A stretch of 64,000 nt of DNA from positions 1 through 64,000 of the forward strand of contig CAMUZI010000003.1 in the NCBI GenBank assembly GCA_947165155.1, written 5' to 3'. Source of the stretch: an uncultured Clostridia bacterium. GTDB lineage: Bacteria; Bacillota; Clostridia; Oscillospirales; Acutalibacteraceae. Under the pieces are notes generated by a model. It was given only the letters and a program-made list of their open reading frames with translations, was not told the origin of the DNA and ran no database searches. Made by a program: the position numbers and the translations under genes. Shown here one piece after another: positions 25,497 to 33,228 of the stretch; position 1 is the first letter of the stretch, and every line of letters begins with the position of its first letter.

Positions 25497-26512
25497 TTTT
25501 CATCCTCAACGCATGCCTTAATTGATACAATAACTGTTGTGCCAAAATCTTTTTCACTGATGATTTGCATCTTACCTTTATGAGCTTGCACAATATCTTG
25601 CACTATAGATAAACCAATTCCGAATCCGCTTTTGGAATTCGATTTAAAAAATTTCTGAGTAACCTTTCCCAACTCATCTTTTTCTATTCCACATCCGTTA
25701 TCGGTAACCTCAACGTTTATAATATTTTCTTTTTGTGAAACCGAAACGTTTATCGTGCCATCATCTTCGGTATACTTAATTGCATTGTCAATTAAATTTA
25801 TGAATACCTGCTTTAGACGATCTCTATCACCATACGCAAAGCACATCTTAGGAGCACTAAAATTTAGAGTTTTATTATTCATAGACTCTTTTGTTTTGCA
25901 CACATTAATAGCGTCTTGGATTTCTGCAATAATGTCCATTTTTTCTATGCGCATATTAATACGTCCACTAGATAAAACTGAAAAATCTAATAATTCGTTT
26001 ACGAGCGTCGAAAGACGCGCAGCCTCATTTATTATTATTTCTAATCCTCTTCTTACGGTTGAAAGATCTATGCTATCTCCCATTTTCATAGTTTCTGCCC
26101 ATCCCTTAATGGCGGTTAATGGAGTTCTAAGCTCATGTGACATGGAAGATATATAATCATTTTTTATTTTTTCCGAAGCTTTTAGTTCAAAAAGTACCTT
26201 TTCGATACTTTCACAAAGTATTTCTATCTCATTTTCATTATTTGTCGAACTATATAGATTTCGGTTTAAAACGTCTCTTGGAAAAGACTTGTTGATAACA
26301 TCGACAAGTTTTGAAGTCTTTTTAGATATTTCTGATACCAAACCGAAAACAATAAACCCTATCAGTATACTAGAGGCGAAAAAAACAACGAATACAAAAA
26401 ATAATAGTGAGAATATTTCTCGATAAAATAGAAAGACAAAAGCCAAAATTGATGCAAAAGCAGCATGTACAAGCAAAAGCTTTCTCAAAAAATAAAGGAA
26501 CAATTTACTCAT
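25493..26512 (-). CDS. Membrane sensor histidine kinase
   Basis: A 339-aa kinase with two adjacent membrane helices at the N-terminus (about 10-55) and almost no extracellular loop, then a short HAMP-like part, the HisKA box SSMSHELRTPLTAIKGWAE with the phospho-acceptor His, and the HATPase domain (LINLIDNAIKYT, VTDNGCGIE, SGFGIGLSIVQDIVQ). With no loop it must sense inside the membrane or cytoplasm, as in the intramembrane-sensing type. It overlaps the response regulator by 8 nt and prmC by 4 nt. Confidence 0.9.
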   Translation of the reverse strand: MSKLFLYFLRKLLLVHAAFASILAFVFLFYREIFSLLFFVFVVFFASSILIGFIVFGLVSEISKKTSKLVDVINKSFPRDVLNRNLYSSTNNENEIEILCESIEKVLFELKASEKIKNDYISSMSHELRTPLTAIKGWAETMKMGDSIDLSTVRRGLEIIINEAARLSTLVNELLDFSVLSSGRINMRIEKMDIIAEIQDAINVCKTKESMNNKTLNFSAPKMCFAYGDRDRLKQVFINLIDNAIKYTEDDGTINVSVSQKENIINVEVTDNGCGIEKDELGKVTQKFFKSNSKSGFGIGLSIVQDIVQAHKGKMQIISEKDFGTTVIVSIKACVEDEK

Positions 26513-27218
26513 AATTATCCCACTTGTATCCGCTTCCCCAAATTGTTACTATATGCTTTGGGTGCGATGGATCATCTTCAACTTTCATTCTAAGACGCCT
26601 AATGTTAACATCGATGACCTTTTCATCTTGTCTTATGTTTTGCTCTTTTTCCCAAACGTAGTTCAATATATCCTTTCGAGATAATATTTTACCGGGATTC
26701 GAAAAGAAATACTCCATTATTGAGAACTCGGTCTTAGTTAGATTTATCAACTTACCGCTTTTTTTAAGTCTGCGTTTTGCCAAATTTAAAACAAAGTCTC
26801 CCATGCTGACGGTTTTTTTAAAATTATTTTCTGCTCTAGTAAAATCCACCGCCACACGACGATAAAGAGCATCTATACGAGCAAGCAACTCTGAGGGGCT
26901 AAAAGGCTTGACAATATAATCGTCAGCCCCGTACATAAGACCGCTAATCTTATCCATTTCTTGCGACTTTGCAGAAAGAAAAATTATACCGATATATTTA
27001 CTATTTGACCTCAGGAACTTACACAGTTCAATTCCATCAATACCAGGAATCATAATATCAAGTATCGCAATATCGAAATTAAAATTATTTTTTTCCAGAA
27101 TTTCTTTTGCAACGATACCATCTGAACACTCACAGACCTCATATCCAACACGCTTGAGGTTAATAACAATGAATTCTCTTATTACATCTTCATCTTCAAC
27201 AACAATTATCTTCTTCAA
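26505..27218 (-). CDS. OmpR/PhoB-family response regulator
   Basis: A 237-aa two-component regulator. Receiver: IIVVEDED acidic pocket, phospho-acceptor in IAILDIMIPGIDGIEL, and IVKPFSPSELLARI. The winged-helix domain has LTKTEFSIMEYFFSNPG, LSRKDILNYVWEKE, and DVNIRRLRMKVEDDPSHPKHIVTIWGSGYKW (family-typical). The best start is TTG 27218, preceded by GGAGGGATAT; the frame extends to TTG 27230, inside that ribosome site. It resembles WalR/PhoP types, but with no diagnostic neighbour I give no symbol. Confidence 0.92.
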   Translation of the reverse strand: MKKIIVVEDEDVIREFIVINLKRVGYEVCECSDGIVAKEILEKNNFNFDIAILDIMIPGIDGIELCKFLRSNSKYIGIIFLSAKSQEMDKISGLMYGADDYIVKPFSPSELLARIDALYRRVAVDFTRAENNFKKTVSMGDFVLNLAKRRLKKSGKLINLTKTEFSIMEYFFSNPGKILSRKDILNYVWEKEQNIRQDEKVIDVNIRRLRMKVEDDPSHPKHIVTIWGSGYKWDNYE

Positions 27219-27283
27219 ATATCCCTCCAAATTGATCGGATTCTACTATAAATTTAAATAAGCTTCAAGTTCAAAACAGGAGA

Positions 27284-27431
27284 GGCATTGCTAGAGAAAT
27301 AGATAGATAAAGCAAAATAATTCGAGCATACACACCCATTAAAAAACAGTAGAAACAAAGTAATTAGCAGACTTTATTCCTTCATTTTTCGGGTGATAGT
27401 TTCACAATTTCTATTCACTTTTAGTAATGCC
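27284..27431 (+). mobile_element. MITE-like element, copy I
   Basis: 148 bp, GGCATTGCTAGAGAAATAG to CTTTTAGTAATGCC. It lies between the response-regulator start and the liv leader promoter, which begins 17 bp after it. Confidence 0.85.
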
Positions 27432-27447
27432 TTTTTGCAAATGTTCC

Positions 27448-27476
27448 TTGACAATTTAAATTGAATATGATACACT
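27448..27476 (+). promoter_or_regulatory. Promoter of the liv operon leader
   Basis: TTGACA (27448-27453), 17-bp spacer, TACACT (27471-27476). Transcription should start near 27483, giving a leader of about 235 nt before the first liv gene. Confidence 0.65.
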
Positions 27477-27510
27477 GAACTTAACTTTAGTGTTGAGGGG
27501 AGCGAGCAAT

Positions 27511-27606
27511 ATGAATAGTTTAAGATTGATGTCAATTCGTCTATCGAATGCTTGTCTTCTTTCTGCTTTGTTACGACTTATTATGGGTGGCTGTGTTGTC
27601 AATTAG
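27511..27606 (+). CDS. Leucine-rich leader peptide upstream of the liv operon
   Basis: A 31-codon frame starting ATG 27511 after a strong GAGGGGAGCG ribosome site, ending TAG 27604-27606. It holds 8 Leu, 2 Ile and 2 Val among 31 residues (SNACLLSALLRLIMGG near the end, then CVV). It is followed 46 nt later by a terminator-like hairpin. Position, ribosome site and composition match a leader peptide for attenuation by charged tRNA-Leu (branched-chain supply). A response to Cys from the GGC is possible too. Confidence 0.65.
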   Translation: MNSLRLMSIRLSNACLLSALLRLIMGGCVVN

Positions 27607-27651
27607 ATAAGTTTACTACAGTATGCTTTTCACACACGGTCATCCTTTAGC

Positions 27652-27678
27652 CTCTGCTCAGATGAGCGGAGAGTTTTT
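27652..27678 (+). terminator. Attenuator-like terminator in the liv leader
   Basis: CTCTGCTC (27652-27659), loop AGAT, GAGCGGAG (27664-27671, one G-T pair), then AG and five T. It lies between the leader peptide and the first liv gene, so it must be passed for expression. Confidence 0.7.
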
Positions 27679-27717
27679 ATGACTGTTTTATAAGGTTAAC
27701 AAAAGGAGAAAGATAAA

Positions 27718-28875
27718 ATGACAAGTGAACAAAATAATAAAAAACGAAATTACATGATAGCTGCCTCGATATTAGTGATTTTATGTGTTGCTTCTGTGTT
27801 TATATTCAAAAAAAGGACTGATAATCAAAGTATAAAAATAGGTGCTTTACTTCCTTTGACTAAACAAGCTTCGCAGTATGGTATTGCTACTAAGCATGGA
27901 ATAGATATGCGCGTAGAAGAAATCAATAATTCGGGGGGGATTAATGGCAAAAAAATAGAATGCATTGAATTTGATGATGAAGGAGATCCCGCAAAAGCTA
28001 TAGTAGGATATAATTATCTTAAAGAAAAAGGTGTCTCTGGAATCATTACAGGGGTTATAAGCGAAACCGCACTGTCTATTGTTGATCAATTTAGCAATGA
28101 TGATATTCCTATTATTATGACTACTGCTTCTGCTGATGATGTTACTTTTAACAAAGATAGTGGAAAAGTGTACCAAAACGTATTTAGAATAGGGGTTACG
28201 AACTCGTTTCAAGGAGAAAAAGCCGCTGAATTCGCAAAATCGAGAAATAAAGAAAATGCCGCTGTTTTATTTTGCGGAGAAAGTGAATATTCATCAGGAC
28301 TAAAAGATTCTTTTGTAAGCAAGTGTAAGAACTTAGGAATTAATGTTTCTATAACTGAAAACTTTACTTTAAATTCTGTTGACTTCCAAAGACAACTAGA
28401 AAACATTAAATCTAAAAATCCTGATTTTATATTTATTCCTTACTATCGTGATACTATTGCGTTAATTCTTTCTCAAGCTGATAAATTAGAGGTTAATTGT
28501 ATGATGTTTGGTCCTGATGGTTGGCGAGGTGTAACAAAATATGTTCCAGATATATCATGCTTAAAAAATAAGAATTATTTTTATTGTGATTTATTTGATC
28601 CTGATGAACCAAGTGGGAGCGCTAAACCTTTTTCTGAAGAATATCAGAAAAAATATGGAGAAATTGCTGATTTATGTAGTGTCGCCGGATACGAAGCTAT
28701 TCAAGTGTTCGAAAATGCTGTGAGATTGGGAGGGAATATCACAGATAATATAGGAAACACAAATATAAACTGTATTTCAGGTAATATGTCATTTGACGAA
28801 TATAATAACTCAAAAAGAAAAGTAGTTATTATTCGAATTGAAGACGGAGAAGAAAAATTTTATAAAAAAATATAG
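27718..28875 (+). CDS. livK: Branched-chain amino acid ABC transporter, substrate-binding protein
   Basis: A 385-aa periplasmic-binding-fold type I receptor. It starts with a basic segment and a membrane helix (ASILVILCVASVFIF), so it is membrane-tethered, not a classical lipoprotein: the lone Cys is not in a lipobox. The mature start KIGALLPLTKQASQYGIATKHG and DDEGDPAKAIVGYNYL match Leu/Ile/Val-binding proteins, as do the C-terminal YEAIQVFENAV. ATG 27718 has AAAGGAG upstream. First gene of a complete five-gene LIV cassette. Confidence 0.88.
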   Translation: MTSEQNNKKRNYMIAASILVILCVASVFIFKKRTDNQSIKIGALLPLTKQASQYGIATKHGIDMRVEEINNSGGINGKKIECIEFDDEGDPAKAIVGYNYLKEKGVSGIITGVISETALSIVDQFSNDDIPIIMTTASADDVTFNKDSGKVYQNVFRIGVTNSFQGEKAAEFAKSRNKENAAVLFCGESEYSSGLKDSFVSKCKNLGINVSITENFTLNSVDFQRQLENIKSKNPDFIFIPYYRDTIALILSQADKLEVNCMMFGPDGWRGVTKYVPDISCLKNKNYFYCDLFDPDEPSGSAKPFSEEYQKKYGEIADLCSVAGYEAIQVFENAVRLGGNITDNIGNTNINCISGNMSFDEYNNSKRKVVIIRIEDGEEKFYKKI

Positions 28876-28886
28876 GAGAGAAGATT

Positions 28887-29756
28887 ATGCAGCGAGTTAT
28901 TAATGCTTTACAGTTAGGTTCTATTTATGCGCTAATATCTTTAGGATATAGCATGGTTTACGGTATTATTTCTTTGATTAATTTTGCTCACGGAGAAGTC
29001 ATAATGCTCGGAGGATATATTGCTATTGTTTCTATGTCATGTGGATTGGGCCCAGTTTTAAGTTCTATTTTTTCAATTTTTGGATGTGTCCTCATTTCTT
29101 TGTTAACAGAAAAAATAGCGTATAAGTCTTTGAGAAATGCACCAAGAAATTCTATATTCATAACTGCAATTGGAGTGTCTCTTTTTTTACAAAATATGGC
29201 TCAGATTATATTTTCTGCAAACGGAAAGCCGTTTCCAAATTCTAATTTTTTCCCAAATATTTCATTTAGTATTTTCAATTCTGATATTAGCTTTGTATCT
29301 TTAATTACTATTATAATTTCAGTTTCATTAATGATTATACTAGATTTAGTTATAAAATATTCAAAATTAGGAAGGGCAATGAGAGCTGTATCAGAAGATA
29401 TGCAGACTTCGCGACTAATGGGAATCGATATAGATAACGTAATTTCTTTCACATTTGCAATAGGAGCTGCTTTGGCGGGAATTGGTTCTGTTCTTTATTT
29501 CAATAAGTATCCTATAGTCAGCCCTGTTTCTGGATATATGCCTGGAATGAAAGCGTTTATTGCTGCTGTTTTAGGAAAAATAGGATCTATTAAAGGTGCA
29601 GTTTTCGGAGGTTTTTTAATTGGATTTATTGAGATTTTCACTATTTCTATTGGATTAGCTACTTGGCTTGACGCAATAGTTTTTGGAATTCTGATTTTAG
29701 TTTTAATATTTAAGCCTTCTGGAATCTTAGGCAAAAAAGTAGTAGAGAAGGTGTAG
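28887..29756 (+). CDS. livH: Branched-chain amino acid ABC transporter permease LivH
   Basis: A 289-aa membrane protein with about eight helices. Signature start LQLGSIYALISLGYSMVYGI then INFAHGEVIMLGGY (LivH GxxNFAHG). The EAA-like motif is RAVSEDMQTSRLMGIDIDN. C-terminal IVFGILILVLIFKPSGILG is typical. GGAGAG lies before ATG 28887, 9 nt past livK. Confidence 0.93.
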   Translation: MQRVINALQLGSIYALISLGYSMVYGIISLINFAHGEVIMLGGYIAIVSMSCGLGPVLSSIFSIFGCVLISLLTEKIAYKSLRNAPRNSIFITAIGVSLFLQNMAQIIFSANGKPFPNSNFFPNISFSIFNSDISFVSLITIIISVSLMIILDLVIKYSKLGRAMRAVSEDMQTSRLMGIDIDNVISFTFAIGAALAGIGSVLYFNKYPIVSPVSGYMPGMKAFIAAVLGKIGSIKGAVFGGFLIGFIEIFTISIGLATWLDAIVFGILILVLIFKPSGILGKKVVEKV

Positions 29757-29759
29757 ATT

Positions 29760-30695
29760 ATGAAAAGACAGAATATTTATAGTTTTTTAATTTCTATCTT
29801 ATCGTTAGTTTTCGGTAATTTTATAATAGGCAGTGGGTTTATTTCAAACTCATATAAAACTGTTATTCTTCAGATTGGAATTTATCTAATTGCATCTTTA
29901 TCTTTGAATTTTACATTAGGATACTTGGGAGAATTCACTCTTGGCCACGCTGGATTTCTTGCTGTAGGAGCATATACTTCTGCTCTTTTGGTAAAAAATG
30001 GAATGAATTTTTTGATAGCAATAACGATTTCTGCTATTACTTCATGCTTGGTTGGATATATTGTGGGAGTTTTGTCGAGCCGCTTGCGGGGAGATTATCT
30101 TGCAATTGCCTCTCTTGGAATAAGTGAGATTATAAGAATTTTTATAGTCAATATAGAAATTTTTGGTGGTCCTAAAGGATTAAAATCTATTCCAAAATAT
30201 TCAAATTTTTTGTTAATATATTCTCTTGTAATTTTATCTTTTGTAGTGTTTAAGCTAATAATTAAGTCAAAGCATGGCAGAACTATAATTGCAATAAGAG
30301 AAGATGAAATAGCAGTAAAATCTCTTGGAATTAGCACGAAAAAATATAAAATTTTAGCTTTTTGTGTTTCAGCGTTTTTCGCAGGGATATCTGGTGCTCT
30401 TTGGGCAGGAAACCAAGGAATTTTAACTCCCGGTGAGTTTGGATTTATGAAGTCTGTAGAAATCTTAGTTATGGTGATACTCGGCGGCATAGGTTCAATG
30501 ACAGGTTCCGTTATATCGACCGGTTTGTTAGTTGCATTCCCGGTTATATTTCAGATATTCATTCCGAATATGAACAAATATAGAATGGTAATATACGCAT
30601 TAATTTTAATATTAGTGATGATACTTAGGCCATCAGGGATTATGGGCAAAAAAGAATTTAAACTTAAAAATCCAGGAGGAAACGAAAATGAGTAA
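29760..30695 (+). CDS. livM: Branched-chain amino acid ABC transporter permease LivM
   Basis: A 311-aa partner of LivH: LNFTLGYLGEFTLGHAGFLAVGAY, RLRGDYLAIASLGISEI, the loop IAIREDEIAVKSLGIS and C-terminal MILRPSGIMG. It starts 4 nt past livH and overlaps livG by 8 nt. Confidence 0.93.
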   Translation: MKRQNIYSFLISILSLVFGNFIIGSGFISNSYKTVILQIGIYLIASLSLNFTLGYLGEFTLGHAGFLAVGAYTSALLVKNGMNFLIAITISAITSCLVGYIVGVLSSRLRGDYLAIASLGISEIIRIFIVNIEIFGGPKGLKSIPKYSNFLLIYSLVILSFVVFKLIIKSKHGRTIIAIREDEIAVKSLGISTKKYKILAFCVSAFFAGISGALWAGNQGILTPGEFGFMKSVEILVMVILGGIGSMTGSVISTGLLVAFPVIFQIFIPNMNKYRMVIYALILILVMILRPSGIMGKKEFKLKNPGGNENE

Positions 30696-31473
30696 TTATG
30701 CTCTGGAATGCATTAATTTAAATTTAATGTTTAAAAATCATCATGCAGTTAAAGATTTCAGTTTGCAGGTAGAGAAAGGAAAGACCTATGGTTTAATAGG
30801 TCCTAATGGAGCGGGGAAAACCACGGTTTTAAATCTTTTAACTAAGGTTTATAAACAAAATTCGGGAGATATTTTTCTAAACGGAAAAAATACGAAAAAA
30901 ATGGATTCTACTCAGATAAATAGACATGGAATAGCTCGCACTTTTCAAAATATAAGATTATTCAAAGAAATGACTGTTTTTGAAAATATAGTTGTTGGAC
31001 TTCATAATAATCAAAAATACAGTCTGTTTGATTCTATTTTTAGAACTCCGAAATATTTTTCAGAAGAAAAAAAGATAAGAGAAAGATCCTTGAAACTTCT
31101 GTCAATTTTTGGAATAGAGGACAAAGCAGACTGTTTATGCAAAAATTTATCATATGGTACTCAAAGAAAAGTCGAGATTCTTAGAGCGTTAGCTACTGAA
31201 CCTTTAATATTACTTTTGGACGAGCCTGCTGCGGGAATGAATTCTTCTGAGACTATGAATTTATTCGAAGTAATTAATAAGATAAAAAATGAATTTGAAA
31301 TGATGTCATTTATAGTTATAGAGCATAATATGAATTTTATTATGAAAATATGTGATTATATATATGTTTTAAATCATGGCGAAACAATAGCAAAAGGTAA
31401 GCCTGAAGAAATACAAAACAATAAAGAAGTAGAGAATGCTTATCTGGGAGGACAATATGCTGAAAATAAATAA
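30688..31473 (+). CDS. livG: Branched-chain amino acid ABC transporter ATP-binding protein LivG
   Basis: A 261-aa ATPase with Walker A GPNGAGKTT, the LivG family insertion IARTFQNIRLFKEMTVFENI, signature LSYGTQRKVEILRAL (S-Y-G-T variant of LSGGQ), Walker B ILLLDEPAAGMNSSE and switch His IEHNM. GGAGG precedes ATG 30688. Confidence 0.94.
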   Translation: MSNYALECINLNLMFKNHHAVKDFSLQVEKGKTYGLIGPNGAGKTTVLNLLTKVYKQNSGDIFLNGKNTKKMDSTQINRHGIARTFQNIRLFKEMTVFENIVVGLHNNQKYSLFDSIFRTPKYFSEEKKIRERSLKLLSIFGIEDKADCLCKNLSYGTQRKVEILRALATEPLILLLDEPAAGMNSSETMNLFEVINKIKNEFEMMSFIVIEHNMNFIMKICDYIYVLNHGETIAKGKPEEIQNNKEVENAYLGGQYAENK

Positions 31474-32149
31474 TATCAACGTTTTTTATGAAAACATTCA
31501 TGCAATCAGAAGTTTAAGTTTAGAGGTTCACGAAGGAGAAATAGTATCTCTAATTGGAGCTAATGGAGCAGGTAAGACTACTACTTTGAATGCAATTTCA
31601 GGACTCATAAAAGTAAAAAATGGAGAAATAAAATTTTTAGATAAAAATATAGAGAATAGACCTCCTGAGGGTATATTAAAACTGGGGATAGCGCACGTTC
31701 CAGAAGGAAGAAAAATTTTTAGCAAAATGACAGTTCTTGAAAATTTAGAAATAGGAGCATATACAAATAAAAATTCAAAAAAAATAGAAGAAATTTACGA
31801 AATGTTTCCAAGATTACAAGAACGAAAAAACCAAATAGCTGGAACTCTTTCTGGAGGAGAGCAACAAATGCTTGCAATTGGAAGAGCTTTAATGTCTGAG
31901 CCCAAATTTCTCATGTTAGATGAACCAACTATGGGGTTATCTCCGAAATTTGTGAACCAAGTTTTTGAAGTAATAAAGAATCTCTCAAAATCAGGAGTAA
32001 CAATTTTTCTGATTGAGCAAAACGTAAACATAGCACTCTCTTGTTCAAACAGGGCATATGTAATTGAAAATGGTAAGATAGTATTATCAGGAAACTCGAG
32101 CGAGCTAATTTCAAGTGATGAAATAAAAAAATCTTACTTGGGAATGTAG
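31457..32149 (+). CDS. livF: Branched-chain amino acid ABC transporter ATP-binding protein LivF
   Basis: A 230-aa ATPase: Walker A GANGAGKTTT, IAHVPEGRKIFSKMTVLENL (LivF), signature LSGGEQQMLAIGRALM, Walker B LMLDEPTMGLSP. I chose ATG 31457 (GGGAGG upstream, inside livG); the frame extends to 31436. It overlaps livG by 17 nt and ends the operon. Confidence 0.94.
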   Translation: MLKINNINVFYENIHAIRSLSLEVHEGEIVSLIGANGAGKTTTLNAISGLIKVKNGEIKFLDKNIENRPPEGILKLGIAHVPEGRKIFSKMTVLENLEIGAYTNKNSKKIEEIYEMFPRLQERKNQIAGTLSGGEQQMLAIGRALMSEPKFLMLDEPTMGLSPKFVNQVFEVIKNLSKSGVTIFLIEQNVNIALSCSNRAYVIENGKIVLSGNSSELISSDEIKKSYLGM

Positions 32150-32507
32150 TTATTTATTTGACTAAAATAGTTAATTTAAGAATTGTTTATGTGATAATTT
32201 TAATGTTCAAAACCATAAAAATTCCATATTTAGTAGCATGGGAGAGACGTTTGAAATGTATTTTTAAACCTCAAATGTGTGCTTTCACCATCGAATTTAA
32301 GAATTTCTCCACTTCGTACCTTTTGCTGATAAGAGAAAGAGAATTGAGTTTTGCAATTTTTGTCAATTTTTCTTGTTTGAGTTCATTTTCTCGTTTAATT
32401 TCTAACTTTTTTCTTTTGCATTGACAGTTGATATAAGCTAAAAAAACTTATTTATTAATGGAATATTCGCTAAATATTGAATAGGTTATTCATAAAGTTT
32501 ACAAATT
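32150..32507. other. Gene-free stretch after livF
   Basis: No gene supported. An 88-codon plus frame (32158-32424) has no ribosome site and no recognisable domain. Confidence 0.5.
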
Positions 32508-32840
32508 TTAGTGTAACTTCTGGTTCGAGTTTGATACCTTTTTTGAACTATTTACCAATACCTCCGTCGCTACTTTATAATGATTTGGCTTTCCTTTTTT
32601 CCCTTTTTTGAATTCTATTAGTTTGAGTTCTATTAATTTATATTGATTTCTTATGAAAGTGCTTTTATTACTGATTTGCGTTATCCACATTAATTTCAGA
32701 TTATCTACTGAAATCCATTCTGGCCGTCTGAGCTTACTATAAAGTGCAGCCATCCTATGCCAGATGGCGATTTGGCACGTCGAGATTGAATTTTGTTCGA
32801 TTCATTTGTCAAAAGCATTCAGCAAATCTAGATAAGTCAT
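32508..32840 (-). pseudogene. Phage replisome protein (DnaD-type N-terminus), broken
   Basis: Starts at ATG 32840 with AGGGGATG upstream: MTYLDLLNAFDK, then TGA where the family has Trp, then IEQNSISTCQIAIWHRMAAL, RRPEWISVDN, ISNKSTFIRNQYKLIELKLI and EFKKGKKGKPNHYKV. This is the winged-helix N-terminal part of phage/plasmid replisome organisers (NAFDxW...WPEW...LIEFxKGKxGKPNxY). It ends after about 110 codons; the DnaD-like C-terminal part is missing. So it is a doubly damaged prophage remnant. Confidence 0.75.
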
Positions 32841-32847
32841 AAAACAT

Positions 32848-32863
32848 CCCCTACTAATAGGGG
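32848..32863. promoter_or_regulatory. Perfect palindrome at the ribosome site of the phage-like pseudogene
   Basis: CCCCTA-CTAA-TAGGGG: 6-bp arms that include the ribosome site of the pseudogene on the minus strand. It could be a phage operator or a translation-blocking hairpin; no function shown. Confidence 0.4.
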
Positions 32864-33017
32864 AAATTCTCGCTTTTTTTGCACTATTTAGTGTAAAATT
32901 CGTAACTCAAACGCAAAAAATTAGATTGTTAATTTGTAATATTTTATAATTATTTTAAATCTATTAATATATATAGAATCACTTAATAAATCAAAATAAA
33001 TTCTGCGATATTATATA

Positions 33018-33161
33018 GGTATTGCTAAAAATAGATAGATGAAGCAAAATAACTCGAATACACCAATTAAAAATAAAGTATAAATAAGTAATCAGCAGAC
33101 TTTATTCTTTCGTTTTTAGAGTGATATTTCTCAAGGGTTCTATTCACTTTTAGTAATGTCC
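33018..33161 (+). mobile_element. MITE-like element, copy J
   Basis: GGTATTGCTAAAAATAG to CTTTTAGTAATGTCC. The internal loop is diverged (AAAGTATAAATAAGT). Confidence 0.85.
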
Positions 33162-33228
33162 GTCAAAATATTATAATCTTTAGTTACTCGACACTTTTGT
33201 GGTAAAATCAAACTAGGTGGTGTTTGTT

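Noticed and set aside
32158..32424. 88-codon plus frame after livF
   Set aside because: No ribosome site, no domain, composition like intergenic DNA.
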